From Rhizophagus irregularis (Eukaryota > Glomeromycota > Glomeromycetes > Glomerales > Glomeraceae), in the NCBI RefSeq assembly GCF_026210795.1, contig NC_089433.1, forward strand, positions 4,675,001-4,739,000: a stretch of DNA of 64,000 nucleotides. Reading direction: 5' to 3'. Position numbers and translations under genes: made by a program. The notes beneath the pieces were generated by a model. That model did not search any database, had not been told where the DNA came from, and saw only the letters and a list, made by a program, of their open reading frames with translations. Position 1 is the stretch's first letter. Each line of letters begins with the position of its first letter. Shown piece by piece: positions 35,345 through 48,431 of the stretch.

Positions 35345-38300
35345 AAATTACTGCACCATATAGAACTGACTGAAAATTGATTCATAAGAGTTATTTTATT
35401 TTTTTATTACCGTTATGTATTGATATTTTATTTCATGTTTAAAAAACAAATTATCAAGAAAGTAAATAGGAAAAAAGTAAATAAATTTATGCGACAGACT
35501 GTGGCATATAATATTAATAATCATTTTTTATAGTATGATCCCGAATTTCATTCTAAAGCTCTTTATAATGAACTAAATAAAATAAATTTTTATTCAATAT
35601 TTAATCTAAACATAAAAAGTGGTTTATTGAATAATAATAAGTTACTACTTTTTCCATTCTTATTGTGGTTTTCAAATATTTTTAACATCGTGCAACAATT
35701 ATTCTAAATAATTTATAAAATTATGTAAGATAATTTTCACCCAAAAGTGCATCAGAAACAAATATTTGTACGTTCGTATGTATAAAAAATAGAGTTTATT
35801 AATTATGCGTAACATCACATTATTTTCTTATACAGTTTAACAAAAGATTAAGTCGATAAAATTATTACGCACTGACTAGGTATCCCATTATAATATACAT
35901 GAGTATGATATGTGGCTAAAATTTTAATTCTGGTAGAATTAGGCTAATTCCGGCCAATTTTTCCATGTTCCGTATAATTCAATTTTAAATAGGGTAAATT
36001 GATTTATGCTCGGGGTATTTTAGTCGGTGCTATACGACAATCTATATATATTGTAAATGTTAACTTTTGAACAACATGTATCACGAAAATCATTATTATG
36101 CCACAATGGTAAGTAAAGAATTAAAATTTGCTCTTTAACCAAGGTTGAATTATACATTCGGAAGAAATCAGATAAAAATCTGAACATAAGGAAATTTGCG
36201 GGTTCGAGGAAATTGATGAAATTAAAGTCGTTAAGGGAGATTACTTTCTAAATTAATTGAAGTTGTTCAGCAAGGTCGAAACTACTTATATATTAATTTT
36301 TATGGGGATGATCTGTTGACAACATAATGAACTCTGACCACAGTTTCATGATGTAGTTATTCATGATAACATAGCTACTAAAACTAATCGTTATAATTTT
36401 AAAACAAGAATTATTACCCAGGTTTTAACTAAATATGAACAATTTAGTAATATTCAGGAAATTATTATTGGGAAGATTGAAAAGTATATCATGTAAGCTA
36501 GAAAAATCCTCTTGAAACATTGAAATGTTTTCCATGTAAAGAAAAACTAAATTTTTCAATCCACTATAACTGAGTAATCGGACTAATATACATATATACA
36601 AAAAAATAAATTACAACTACTTAGAAAACAAATGAGGGAAAAGCAAGATCGCTAAAAAAAAACCCTAAATGAATTCTATCAAAGTTAATTATCTAACTAA
36701 AGACAGATTAATCCCCTCCGTACTATACCCCAGTAAACCAAGGTAAAACCTTCCTTCGGCGAAATCTGCGGTCTCTAGTTAGTTTTCTCGCATGCGAGTA
36801 CCGCCCGCCACCAAAATTACGTCAACGGCGTTAAATTCTTTAATTATAATTTTATACATTCAAAAATTTTAAATGTTTTCAATGTTTTCACATTTTAATA
36901 AATAAACAATGTTCATTATAAGTAAATATAAAAAATATTCATTGGATAGTAAAAAAATATTTAATACATAAATGCGCATCATCTATTGCGGCTAAAATTA
37001 CGTGTAACGCAAGTTGATATGCAATGTCTGGATGTCCGTTCGGTAAAAGTGTCATTCTAAATAAAATAAAATAAATATGTTCATCAAGAATCATACTATG
37101 AACATGTCGAGAATGATATTTCGTGACATTGTGCAACAAAAAAAACGTTAAATGGCATTCGGACTATACCGGTTTCCGTTTCCTAGTTATTAGTTGTATT
37201 ATTAATCATTTTTCTTCGCATATGCGATAAATAATAAATCTCTTTTTTTACAAATATATATATACTCTCAACTATCCTACTCCCAACTTTCCTCTAAAAA
37301 AAATACTACAGTATCTAAAAAAAGAATACTTTCTCTAAAAAAATTACTATCTCTAAGAAAAACCTCTCTGTATATAGAAATATAGAGTTTATTGGACGTC
37401 GATAGAAGGGAAAGAGCAACATAAAAAATTATTTTTAAATAAATAATGAATAATAAAATATCATTTTTTTTAATCATTTATTTTTGTTGCACCGTGCGAG
37501 GTATTTTTTTATTTTTTCATGCACAAGAGTAATGGGTATCAATACTGTATCGGTAAGAAAAAATTCATTATCATATCAGATATTATGTTCATGAGTTAAG
37601 ATAGTATTTATCTCTTTTTTTATTTACTTATTTGACATTAGAACGTTACTGGTTTTCTAGATGAGATAGTAACAGGTAAATTTTTAAATCAATATTTATT
37701 GTGTCTTAAAATAAAATGATACTTCATTAGAAAAAATAGTTAAAAAGAAAGTTTTTCTTTTGTTATGATATTTGAAGGGGTAGCGTATGATAGTAATAAA
37801 GGACATTTCTATTTTTATGAAACTATATTCCGATAATTTTTTTCATGTACACAATATCCACGATCAACATATAATCGGCAAATGCAGTTAACTAAATAAA
37901 TACATAATGTATAGCCATATTCATCTAAACGATACGCATACTGAAACTTCTAAAAATTCTGTTTATAATATTAATAACCTGACTTTTTAGTTCAAAATTC
38001 TTGAATTATAAGAAATTTTAAACCTAATTCCAACATAAACGACGACGTACTGAGTCCTCTTCATTATTTTTATTTCGAAAATTCAAATTACGTCGATCAT
38101 TTATTATTCACAATTATACTAACCTCAGCGAAGCATAATATGAATTCAATAACTTTCTATAAAAGGTTAATCACATTTCTTTCAATAATCGGACATTACT
38201 CTTTTTTTAGTTAGTATATTCCTCATTAAAAATATAATGAATTTCTTTTTTTGTAAATAAAGAATAACTTGTTTCACTTAAAAAGCAATAATATATTCCT

Positions 38301-38626
38301 TTATTTGTTATTGACATAGAAATACGATAATTCCCTATAAAAGGCTAACCAAATTATTTCAATGACCGGATATTATTCTTCTTTTGGTTATCATATACCT
38401 ATTTTGAAATCACAATCCATATTATGCCCCCGTTCGTTATTAGATTAAGATAACCTTTTTTACTTACAAACAAGTAAAAATATTCCTTTAGTAGATTCAA
38501 TACAGTTGCGATAATTCTTCTATAAAAATCTCTATACTTTTTCATTTTTTTGAAAATTCGTTTCGTTATTAGAAAAAATAAACTTTTATTTATAAACTGA
38601 TAAATATTCCTTTAATTGCTTTCAAT
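35345..38626. other. intergenic with GC-rich island at about 36700-36835
   Basis: AT-rich spacer. 35999-36050 shares TTGATTTAT..CGGGGTATTTTAG with 27196. 36700-36835 is markedly GC-richer and carries the palindrome CTCGCATGCGAG and CCGCCCGCC. A 66-codon minus frame at 36939-37139 (it includes LLPNGHPDIAYQLALHVILA after a TTTTATTTTAG acceptor-like site) may be an exon relic. No tRNA fold is found in the island. Confidence 0.35.
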
Positions 38627-40023
38627 ATGGAAGAAATTAAGATCGATGATGATGTTTTCAACCAATTAAAAGAACTTCACGGTCAATTAACTGAAGAACA
38701 AAATTTGTTAATAGACAAATTAATATTAAATGATGAATTAAAAGAACGTTTTAAAGCGTTTCATTTATGTGATGAATGTAAACAACCTAACACCGGTAAT
38801 GATTGGTGTCAATCATGTAATGCTAATCGTTTTAAACTAAATTTCAAAAATTGGTCTAGCGGAAACGATATCATTGATGAGTTTATTCAAAAAGCGCAAC
38901 TTGAGGCTAAACATTATCGTGGAGTATTAGAATGGATTGATTATGATAGATTTGAAGACGTTAAATATTTGACCAAGGGAGGATTCGGTATTACTTATAA
39001 AGCAATTTGGAAAGATGGTAATATATGTAATTGGGATTCTAAAACAAATAAATGGCAAAGAAGTAATTTCGACGAAGATCAGATGACGAAAGTTGCTTTA
39101 AAATCTATGCAAAACTTACAAGATATTACAATCGAACTTTTAAGAGAAGTAAGTTTTTTTTTTTATTTATAATAAATAATTCTTAACGATATTAATCTAT
39201 AAAATGCTAATATTATTATTCTTTTTAGATTGAATTACATGTTGTAACGCCTGGTAAAAATGGTGGGGAAATTTGTTGTTATGGTATCACTAAAGATCCA
39301 GAAACGAATAACTTCTTGTTTGTGATGAGTTTTGTAGAAAATGGTGGTTTAAGACATCATTTAGATAAAAATTTTAATTTAATGGATTGGAGACAAAAGT
39401 TAACGATTTTAAAAGATATTGCGAATGGTCTTAACGAAAATCATTATGATAATAAATTAAATGATATCAATAGCGCTTATATTACTGATTTAGGATTATG
39501 TCAATTAGCAATTACAGAATTAAAATCTTTTCATAATGATAATAAAGAAATGTATGAAGTATTACCTTACGTAGCTCCTGAAGTTCTAAAAGGAGAAAAA
39601 TATACTAAAGAAAGCAATATTTATGGATTTGGGATTATTGCATTTGAAGTTTGCACAGGATTACCTCCTTATCAAAATATGAGTCATGAAGAAATATTGG
39701 CTAGTGAAATTTGTAAAGGGTTGAGACCAGATAACGATTATAAAATCCCTCAATTAATTATTGATTTAATTAAAAGTTGTTGGGATGCGGATCCTTTAAA
39801 ACGTCCTAAAATAGAAGAATTATGTAATGAATTAGTAAATTTATGTAATTATAATTCAGAAATATCTAAACAATTTGAGGAGGCTGATAAAATTAATGAA
39901 AAGTTATCTATTCCATTAACACCTGGTATAATCTTGTATACAACAAATTCTCAAGCAGTTTATACAAGCAGATTTTTAGATTTTGATAACCTTCCAGAAC
40001 CTAAAAATGCTGATGATGATTAG
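38627..40023 (+). CDS. TKL-family pseudokinase, catalytic loop missing
   Basis: Exons 38627-39148 and 39229-40023, phase 0 (1317 nt, 438 aa); GTAAGT donor and CTTTTTAG acceptor. An N-terminal helix is followed by a zinc-ribbon-like C48-x2-C51 and C61-x2-C64, then the family motif NWSSGNDIIDEFI. The Gly loop is TKGGFGITYK and the Lys is 159 in KVALKSM. After IANGLNE (243) the sequence runs directly through a short Asn/Asp-rich segment to AYITDLGLCQ (257-265). The HRDxxxxN loop, present in every other kinase here, is absent. DLG, APEVLKGEKYT, the YGFGIIAFE helix and CWDADPLKRP are intact. Phosphotransfer is therefore unlikely, and a scaffold or regulatory role is more plausible. The frame is otherwise undamaged, so it does not look like a simple dead copy. 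Confidence 0.9.
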
Positions 40024-43000
40024 ATAATTATGGTTAATTCAATCACTTTTATAAGTATCTAACGTATTATATAATTATATTTTATATTTTTTTTTTTTTG
40101 ACTATTTTATCGAAAACAAAAAAATATGAAGTTCTCGATAATTCATGTTATTTTATTTCCTAATCTTAACATAACTTATTTTCTTATTTAAATTATAATA
40201 AAATTTTAAATCTTTTATAAAATACATGAAAATAATAAGTATTACTTTAAAATTAATAGTAAAAGAAAGAGCTTATTAAATATCATTATCAGTAAGATGA
40301 CGATTATCACGTGAATTAAAATTTTAAGTATACCACACAATTTTTAATTACCAGTTACATGAGAACTTTATCAATAAATGAGCGCGAGTGAATTAAATAC
40401 AAGCAAAATCGAAACGTTAGTATTAAATCATTAGTTTAAAAATTAATTAACGGTTATTCTTAATTCCCACTACAAGTGTTTAATGCCGAGTTTATAGAAA
40501 ATTAGGCCGAATTATTGAATACCGTAAAGTGATTTCGATTATGTCACGAAACGGCCGGCATTAAGAAATTAAGAAATTAACTATGTGACGAATAAGGGGT
40601 GAGGATTAAGTTTTTACCTACTCGAGAAAAACTGTACCTCAGATACTTATAGAAAAATGGAAACAAGAAAGGGTGTGACGTATGTGACAAAAAACAGTCA
40701 CGTGAATTTTCGTGACATTTTTGAAGGGTAACGCAGGGTAATCAGTGATTTTCAACTGCGCCACGTGTCAATCGATTCTTAGTTAAAAATGTCAAATTTT
40801 TTGCAACATTTTATTTTTTCGAGAGTTGACTTAAAATTAATCTGTAAGCTCTATTCCAGCAACATGACCGTCATGACGGTAATACAAAGCATAGGAAAAT
40901 GGCAACTAAATTCCACGTCTTTAATTTTAAAATTTTAATTACGCGGTCTCCATAATTAAATTTTGAACGAACTTTTTCTGTTTTACTCTGTATTAATGGA
41001 AATACTACATTATAAATATATCTTCTGGACTAACTTGTTAGTTGTTACATCTAGTTTTTATATTTTTTATGTTATTTAGGGTCCTTAAATAATCTCAGGA
41101 TTCAGTAACAACATAAAGATAATCAAATTATATCATTAATTAAAATATTTGAATGTATATTTGCAAATTAAGAGTCAAAATGTAAATTCTTTATATTCCT
41201 ATTTGAAAAAGTATTAATTATTTAAAATAAAGAAAAAAAACATTTATTATAAAATCGTTATCTTAAAGTCTCGTGATAAAAATACTGTAAATTTCATTTA
41301 TAACGTTATATTATAAAAAAAGCATAACCCTTAATCCTTATCGTAATTCGTAATATTATTGTAAAAAAATTAAAATTAATTTTCTTTTCACTCACATGTT
41401 AACGTTAATAAAAGAAAATATAGAATATTTTAGCGTAACATTACATTTTAATTATACGGTAAATTCATAATTCAAAGACTTATTCTTTTCAATACTGCGA
41501 CCAGAATAATAAAAATATGTGAAAAGGTTTGAAAATTATTAAAAATTCAATCAGAATTAGAAAATCGACGTTCTTTGTAATATAAATATAAAATCGCAAA
41601 TCGAAGTATTCTTCGATACTGAGTAAAAAATTAGAAAACTAGAGTTTCAATAGTTTTAATAGTTTTATAAAATTTCTCAATTAATCCAATTAAGATTTGT
41701 TTTTTCACATGACATTTAAATATTTTTATTTGACGATTGAAAAATATTCACAAACTAGATTTTTTAGGCAAATTGGCTTTTAGAACTATCAAGTTATTAT
41801 AATCATGTTTTATTGGGCTGTAAACTTTCTGTAATCACTGAGGAACTTTTAGGTGCTTATCCATCGCGTGCCACTATGTAACGATGTCATAATGTCGGGC
41901 AAAGCGGATTTTTTTTTTTGTGCATCCGTCAAAATAATATTTTAACCTTCATATTTGATGTATATAACCTCATCTTTATACAAGCCTTGTAAAAAATTTA
42001 TTCGTAATTTCTGTAATTTCTGTAAAATCTCCGTGAATATGATACATTCATGGAAAACGGAAAAAATATACATTTACGGAAAAATAACTAAAAATCTAAG
42101 CAACTTGGATAATTCCCATGTTTTGTAGTTATAAATTCCGTGAATATGATACATTTACGGAAATATTAAATTTTTGAAAACGACAATAAACATTGTGCTC
42201 TGGAAATTTTTTAATGTTCCACATCCCGAAATTAGAATATGTTTTAAAAAATATCATTTATTATAATGATTATTATTAAATGAAAATGTTTGGCGAAAAA
42301 TCAGGGGCGTTTGTTTGTGAAATCCTGATGCCTGAATGAGAATGTACACAATAAAATTCACAATCAAATTTAAAATCTTATAATATTAGAACCCCGCTTT
42401 CATTAAAGTACTATTATGGTAATAATAAAAATAGGAATTATTAATTTATATAAGTGCCGTCGGAATTATTTCTACGATCACGTAATGTGCCGTAACGAAC
42501 TCCTTTTAAAAAATTCATTTTATTTAGGAACGGCTCTTCCGGATTTTTTTCCGGTAAGTGGAAAAGAGGTTTTTTTTAAACATTATTTTTAAGATACGAC
42601 ATTATTTATTATTCAGGATATAATTGATATATCCCCTACAATAGTAAGTGTTTTTAGTATATCGTGAGTATAAATATAGTATGTTTTATTGTTGAATCTT
42701 ATTTTCTTTCGCTTGATTTTTCTTTCATTTTTAAAAGATTTTAAAAAAATGCATGATTTAATTCTAAATAATATTGAGATTACGAATAAATTAAAGAAAG
42801 TTTTTCTCATTTGGAAAATGCAAATCTTTCCGAATTACTCATACTTTAAATCCGTTTATTATCTAGTATAATCAATAGTTTATATTCATTTGTCCGTTCC
42901 TAGGAGATTTTGCAGTTAAAAATTAAGTTGCTACCCAGTACATTTGCATAATGGTGCCGATCAGGGGATAAGTAATACACGTATCTCCAATTTATATTAC

Positions 43001-43747
43001 GCAAAATATCAGTATGCATCAATGAAAATGAATGTCGAATTATCATCGATATATACGTTGCCAATACCGGAGATACTTTCTTCGAAACCAAATTTAGATA
43101 AATTAAGCTGTTTTTTTGATTTTTCAATGTCTGTAATTAAGAAGAAATATAGATATCCTATGGGTTTATCTTTTATCTTTTACTAATTCGTTTCTTTTAA
43201 AGTAAATTTCAAAAAAAACATCCTTATTTACCGGGAAGTCAGGAGGTTTGAAAAACTATTTTTTTTATCTTATCCATTTATGTCACATATATTTGCATTG
43301 GCATTCCTATTACGGTGTCAAACAGAACCTATAATTAGATTGAAATAGACAAACACAAATATTTTTAATGGATAGTTTTTCTTTTATTACCATTTTCGTA
43401 AATGTTGACAATTTAAATATTGAATATACACCGAACAAAATAAAATTATTTTAGATAACGGAATATAAATCAAAAACAATATTATTCGCATGTACAATGT
43501 GTTCACTTTCGTTTATATTTCCTGATTGTCTAATTTCTAAAAATGATTATTAAAAATACCTGATACATATTTTAAAGGATTCAATGTAAATATGTAACAT
43601 TTCGGTTTTTTTGTGTTCTCGGAATTTGACTCCTATTTATTATTTAGGTTCTAGATTCTTCTTATTAGAATTTTCCTTTGGCTTCCAACGCAGAATTCTT
43701 TATTTTTCATCATTAATAACTCAACTAATTTTAGTAATAAGAAAGGG
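40024..43747. other. intergenic, no supported gene
   Basis: About 3.7 kb of AT-rich sequence. Plus frames near 42689-42871 and 42944-43186 (with SNLYYAKYQYASMKMN) have no recognisable motif and no joining splice sites that I trust. Small near-palindromes (CGTCATGACGG near 40868) are present. Confidence 0.35.
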
Positions 43748-43805
43748 TATATATACACTCTATTAGTTGATAAACTAAACCTTTTTTTTTTTAGTATGAA
43801 GGTTA

Positions 43806-45371
43806 ATGGAAAACAAGCCAACCATTAACTCATTAATGACACACAAACCACACCTGAAAATGTTTAAAAATTGTACTGAATGTAATCGAATAATTTTCAG
43901 CGAAATTAATGCCAACTGCTATCAATGTTGTAAATTAAGAAGTATTCCGTTAAGCGGAAATAAAGTTGTTGATGACTTTATAAGAAGATATACATTAGTT
44001 AACGGTGAAGTGTGTATAGAATTTGTTCCTTTCGATAAATTCAAAGATGTAAAATATATTGGTGAAGGGGGATTTAGTAGAGTATATAGTGCCACTTGGA
44101 AAGAAGGTCCGATAGCTAATTGGAATGACGAAAAACAAAAATATGCTCGTCATGGTAAAATAACAGTTGCACTTAAGGAACTTAATGAATCTAAAAACAT
44201 AAGTCCTAAGGAATTAAATGAGGTACGGTATTTTACACCAATTCAAATTATAAAATCTCGTTGCAAATCATTAGTATATTAACAAAAATAAATATTATTT
44301 TAGCTCAAGATATATTTCAATATTACTTTAAATTGGAAAAGTGATAATTTCAATTATATTAATATCAACACGTATTATGGGATTACCCAGAATCCCATCA
44401 CTCAAAATTTTATGATCGTCATGAAATATTTTGAATCAGGGGATTTAGCGCATTGTTTATTTAATAAATTTTTTAATTTTAGCTGGTGTAATAAGTTAAA
44501 TGTTTTAAAGGATATTGCATCTGGATTGAAAGATATGCACAGCACAAATATTATCCATAAGGATTTTCATAGTGGAAATATTTTTATTACGGGGAATTTT
44601 TGCATGAATGCATTTATCGCTGATTTTGGGATTAGTAAATCTGCATTAGATGATGATGATGAGATTTATGGAATTATTCCCTATGTTGCTCCAGAAATAT
44701 TTCTAAGTCATAAATATACTAAAGCGTCGGACATATATAGCTTTGGTATGATCATGTGGGAGGTAATGACAGGTAGAAAGCCTTTTTGGGATCGAAATCA
44801 TGACGCAGAACTTATTGTTGAAATATGTATAATTGGAGCTCGACCTCCAATTGTTACGGATGCGCCTGAGGGCTATATTGAATTAATGAAAGAATGTTGG
44901 CATCCTAATCCAAATGAAAGGCCGACGGCTACTGAGTTAAAAGGAAAACTTTGGAATATTCTGGACGAAGAACAAGATCCCTTTTCAACTCCAACTAAAA
45001 TTACGAAGACACCGGATATTGGACCTGTAACAGCAAATAATCCATGCGCTATATATAAGAGTAGAGCTTTAAGCGCAATGATAAAATCTATAGAATTTAC
45101 TAAATGTTTAAAAATTCAAGGTAATTTTAATATTTTATTAATAATTTAACTGTTAAATTTCATTACTATCTCAGAGAAACTAAATTCTCTCTTTTTTTTA
45201 TTTAGATTATTTTACAAAAGAACTTGAATTTGATATTGACATTGATAATAATCATAGTAATTGTAAGTAATGAATATACTTGATTAATAACACAATTAAA
45301 TTCGTATATTAATAATTTATTTATAATTTATAGATTATATTACCAGAGAAATTGATTTTGATATTTATTAA
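43806..45371 (+). CDS. TKL-type protein kinase with canonical motifs, four exons
   Basis: Exons 43806-44222, 44304-45120, 45206-45262, 45334-45371 (1329 nt, 442 aa). Zinc-ribbon-like Cys are at 23, 26, 38 and 41. The Gly loop is GEGGFSRVYS, with Lys124 in VALKEL. The catalytic loop is HKDFHSGN (224-231; HKD variant) and DFG (246-248) is intact. APEIF, ASDIYSFGMIMWE, RKPFWDR and CWHPNPNERP follow. The last mini-exon gives YYITREIDFDIY, a tail style common in this kinase family. It is closest in text to the pair at 380-2122 and 5014-6728, including the GAG before GTACGG first donor. Just upstream, TATATATA (43748-43755) and a T-tract ending in TTAG (43794) allow a TATA box or a leader-intron acceptor. 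An overlapping upstream ATG at 43796 opens a 10-codon frame that could lower translation. Confidence 0.92.
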
Positions 45372-46426
45372 AGAATTCTTTTGATGAAGTCTTTAATCCA
45401 ATTTTATCGGTTGATTTTCTTGAATAGATGGGAGCGCATCATTTAATTATTACAAAATAGAATTTCTTATGTAGGAAGGACATAAAATAATATTGATTAT
45501 ATGATATCTTTTATTTTTTTTTCGTTTCGTTTTAATAATAAATATTTTTTTAAAAAAAAGTGTGTAGTATGATATACGAAGAATCTTATAAAAAGAATAA
45601 ATATTAAACCAAAAAAAAAAGTCCAAAAAACTTTAACCGGTTAATTAACTGGTTATTATTAAAAAATTTTTTTGATTGTAAATTGTACCGATTTTTGACA
45701 TATTTAGTTGTAAGGAAAGTATTAAAAGCTTCGAGTTTGGGAACACGCGAACCATATCTCTGGGGCACATTATATATATTTTACCAGAATTATGGTCAAA
45801 GTAGTTTTGACCGGTTAACCGGTTAACCGGTAATATTTGTTACCAAATACATAGCGTTGCATTTAATGCGGTTAAAGTAAATTAATACAATTAAGAGTAT
45901 ATTATTAAAAAAAAAAATAATAATAATAATCTAAAATAATCATTTAATTTTAATTTATTGATGACTTATATACATAACTGAATCATTTGTTAACGCAACT
46001 TCACGCTAATAATTTAAAATACAAAAAATCATAAAAATTTTGGTGCTAAAATTATCACACAATTTTATCTTTCTATAAAAAAAAAAATCTCTTGTAATAC
46101 CGACAACAGTACGTAATTTCTAATATCTTTTATTTTCATAGTTCACTAAATGAAGTTAACCTTTAAATAAAAAAGTCGATTTAATGATTTAGTGATAGTT
46201 AATGTTTGCTTTTTATTGAATAAATATATATTAAACAAAGAAAAATATTTTTTAACATTAAAATAATGATCGGATGTTGAATTTTGAATAGTGATTTATC
46301 CTATAGTTTAAAATTAAACTCTTTAGTAAAAAATAATTAACGAAATGTTTAATTTGTCACGTGGCTATCTGGCCAGAGTTATAGGGTTATGGAATTATGT
46401 GCTGTACGTGATAAAATGAGGATTCA
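45372..46426. other. intergenic with ACCGGTTAA repeats
   Basis: AACCGGTTAATTAACTGGTTA (about 45635-45655) and GACCGGTTAACCGGTTAACCGGTAA (about 45809-45833) form an inverted pair about 200 bp across, possibly a small foldback element. The rest is AT-rich without genes. Confidence 0.4.
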
Positions 46427-46964
46427 GTGAAATATTCAAAGACTTTTCGTTGGGCATATCGTAACGAAGATATTCACCCTGTAACACTTTTACTTTTAAA
46501 ATCATATATAACCACCGATTTGGTTGGAATATTTCGATCTCACTTTAATACGATGAAAACTATTAGGACGCTACTTTTTCCCTTCATGCAATTGTGTAGT
46601 ACTTCGTTCAAAAGTAATATTTGGAAATTACGTAACGAAAAATGGAAAGCATTACGCGATGAGCTAAACCTTACGAAAAAATCATTCAAAGATTATAGGA
46701 AAAAATTTTATTAATGAAAGACGAAATATTGGGACTTCTTCTGTACCTAATTCTTCTAATAGGCAGCATGATCGTGAATATGGTTATATAAACCCGTTTA
46801 ATGACTTTAGAAATTTTAAATTAGATAAAGAATTTTTGTTTATTTTATTTTCATCTTCTAACTTTTTACATAGCGGTTCCTTCTTTTCACATCTAGAATG
46901 TAACGATTTTTTAGATTATTCATCTCCTGTATGTTCATTTGATTATAACATTTATAATGTGTAA
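46427..46964 (+). pseudogene. LINE-like retrotransposon C-terminal fragment, frameshifted
   Basis: The frame from 46427 (95 codons) ends in a segment including SNIWKLRNEKWKALRDEL. This resembles the C-terminal tail after the RNase H region of LINE elements in these fungi (IWxxRN/C...K..GI..K). A +1 shift near 46710 leads into another 80 open codons (including DREYGYINPFNDFRNF) ending at 46964. The long open text across a frameshift marks a young relic. The exact element family is inferred from memory of the tail style, not proved. Confidence 0.45.
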
Positions 46965-47392
46965 GTACGCCACAACTTCATATAATTATATATAGGGTCC
47001 TTTTTCTAGATAGTCTTTTTTTGGAGGGTTCTCTCCTATTCCTTCGTCGGTCGGGGCGTTGGGATAGACTACAGTTTCCATATAATTAGAAGTTTGGGTC
47101 CGTTACCAAAATGGATGATAGCAAGAAGTAGGATAAATTCCCTTTTGTTGGGTATATGTTCTGTTTAATTGTCTGTCCAACTTCACATAAAATAAATAAA
47201 TAAGTACGTGATAAAATGAGTGACAAGTAGGATTTCTACACTGAAAAAATTCTATCGATTTTATTAATTTAATCATGATATTTTCATTTGATATGTAATT
47301 GAAAAATAGAAATTAGATATAAATTTTCATAGAAGAGCCTTGAACGGTTTGAACCATTAATTAGAAATCCTTTAAAACGGGTTCTTAATGTA
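46965..47392. other. intergenic, possible LINE 3' flank
   Basis: T-rich and slightly GC-richer stretch (CCTTCGTCGGTCGGGGCG near 47041). It may be the 3' untranslated part of the preceding retroelement. No gene. Confidence 0.3.
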
Positions 47393-47522
47393 CAGTGAGG
47401 CCTGTGAGGGTGTACGATATTAATGTACGAACTGACCGGAGTTGACGTTAACGCTATAACGTGCAAGTGCATAACCCCTAAACTCGGGCCAGTTCGTACG
47501 TTAATTTCGTACACCCCGACTG
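47393..47522. mobile_element. Tc1/mariner-like foldback MITE, 130 bp
   Basis: It starts CAGTGAGG and ends CCCGACTG, flanked by TA on both sides (47391-47392 and 47523-47524). The two arms (GGTGTACGATATTAATGTACGAACTGACC and its inverse at 47488-47516) leave a loop of only about 40 bp, so nearly the whole element can form a hairpin. CAGT ends plus a TA duplication are the Tc1/mariner signature. There is no transposase. Confidence 0.75.
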
Positions 47523-48431
47523 TACGTTAAGGACGTCCACCTTTAAAGTAGCTCATTAAATTCAAAATTCCCACATTTTACTGTGATTAATTAATTCCTA
47601 GGTAAACGATACTACTTTTTTTTTTTAGTTAGGCATAAATTAGAAATGTCCTGTTTGCTTACTTTGTATAATCAATTGCATAAACTGCGAGTACAAATAA
47701 TTATATATAAATGATTTATATTGGAATCATATGTTTTATTTTTTCCAGAAATGGGATTGCTCATTAAATTATTATGACTTTAGGCTACTTTAGACCTATT
47801 TTCTCAGATAATCTCAATATTTTTTTCTCGCGTGCGTATGTAGTCCGACTAGTAAATACAGAAACATGTCAGTGGCAATTTCATAATTCGAATGTGTAAG
47901 AAAAAATTATGTAATAATAAACATACCTTACTTCTGAGGACTCTATTTATCAGAGATTTCTCTTCCTTTATAGCTCTATATCCCATTATTCCTAAAAGTA
48001 TATCCACTCTTTTTAATTCTTAGAATAAAGAATTATTAGTTAATATTTCACGTTGTTCCAGTAAATATTTTAGAGCTACGAGTATTGCTGTAAAATAGTG
48101 ATTGACTCGGTCAAAAACACACTGCAACTCACGGTTCAGTAGTGCCTCTCTATTTATGGACTACTGATGAATCACTACTGACTCTCAGAGTCATCACTGT
48201 ACAACTTCACGATTCACTAGTGTGTAGCAACAATAACTCACGGTCTACTAAGAATCTTAGAAGTTCTTGGCTCATCAGCAGCCCTTTTTTTTTAAAAAAA
48301 AATACAAACTTAGTATTTTTTCATATCGACTTCGCCGTTTATCGGTCTTTATTCTATGAAAGGGCAATGAAAAAAAAATAAATCATAGAGAATCATGAAA
48401 ACAAGAAAGTCGGGAAAAATGACAACACCTT
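47523..48431. other. intergenic, nothing recognised
   Basis: AT-rich. A cluster of GACTC/GAGTC and AGTAGTG/CACTACT palindromic words lies around 48090-48250. No gene supported. Confidence 0.35.

Noticed and set aside
36700-36835. GC-rich island as a tRNA or rRNA fragment
   Set aside because: I could not fit a cloverleaf or recognise rRNA signature sequence.
42689-43186. Two adjacent plus frames that might be exons of one gene
   Set aside because: No convincing donor/acceptor pair joins them and neither has a recognisable motif.
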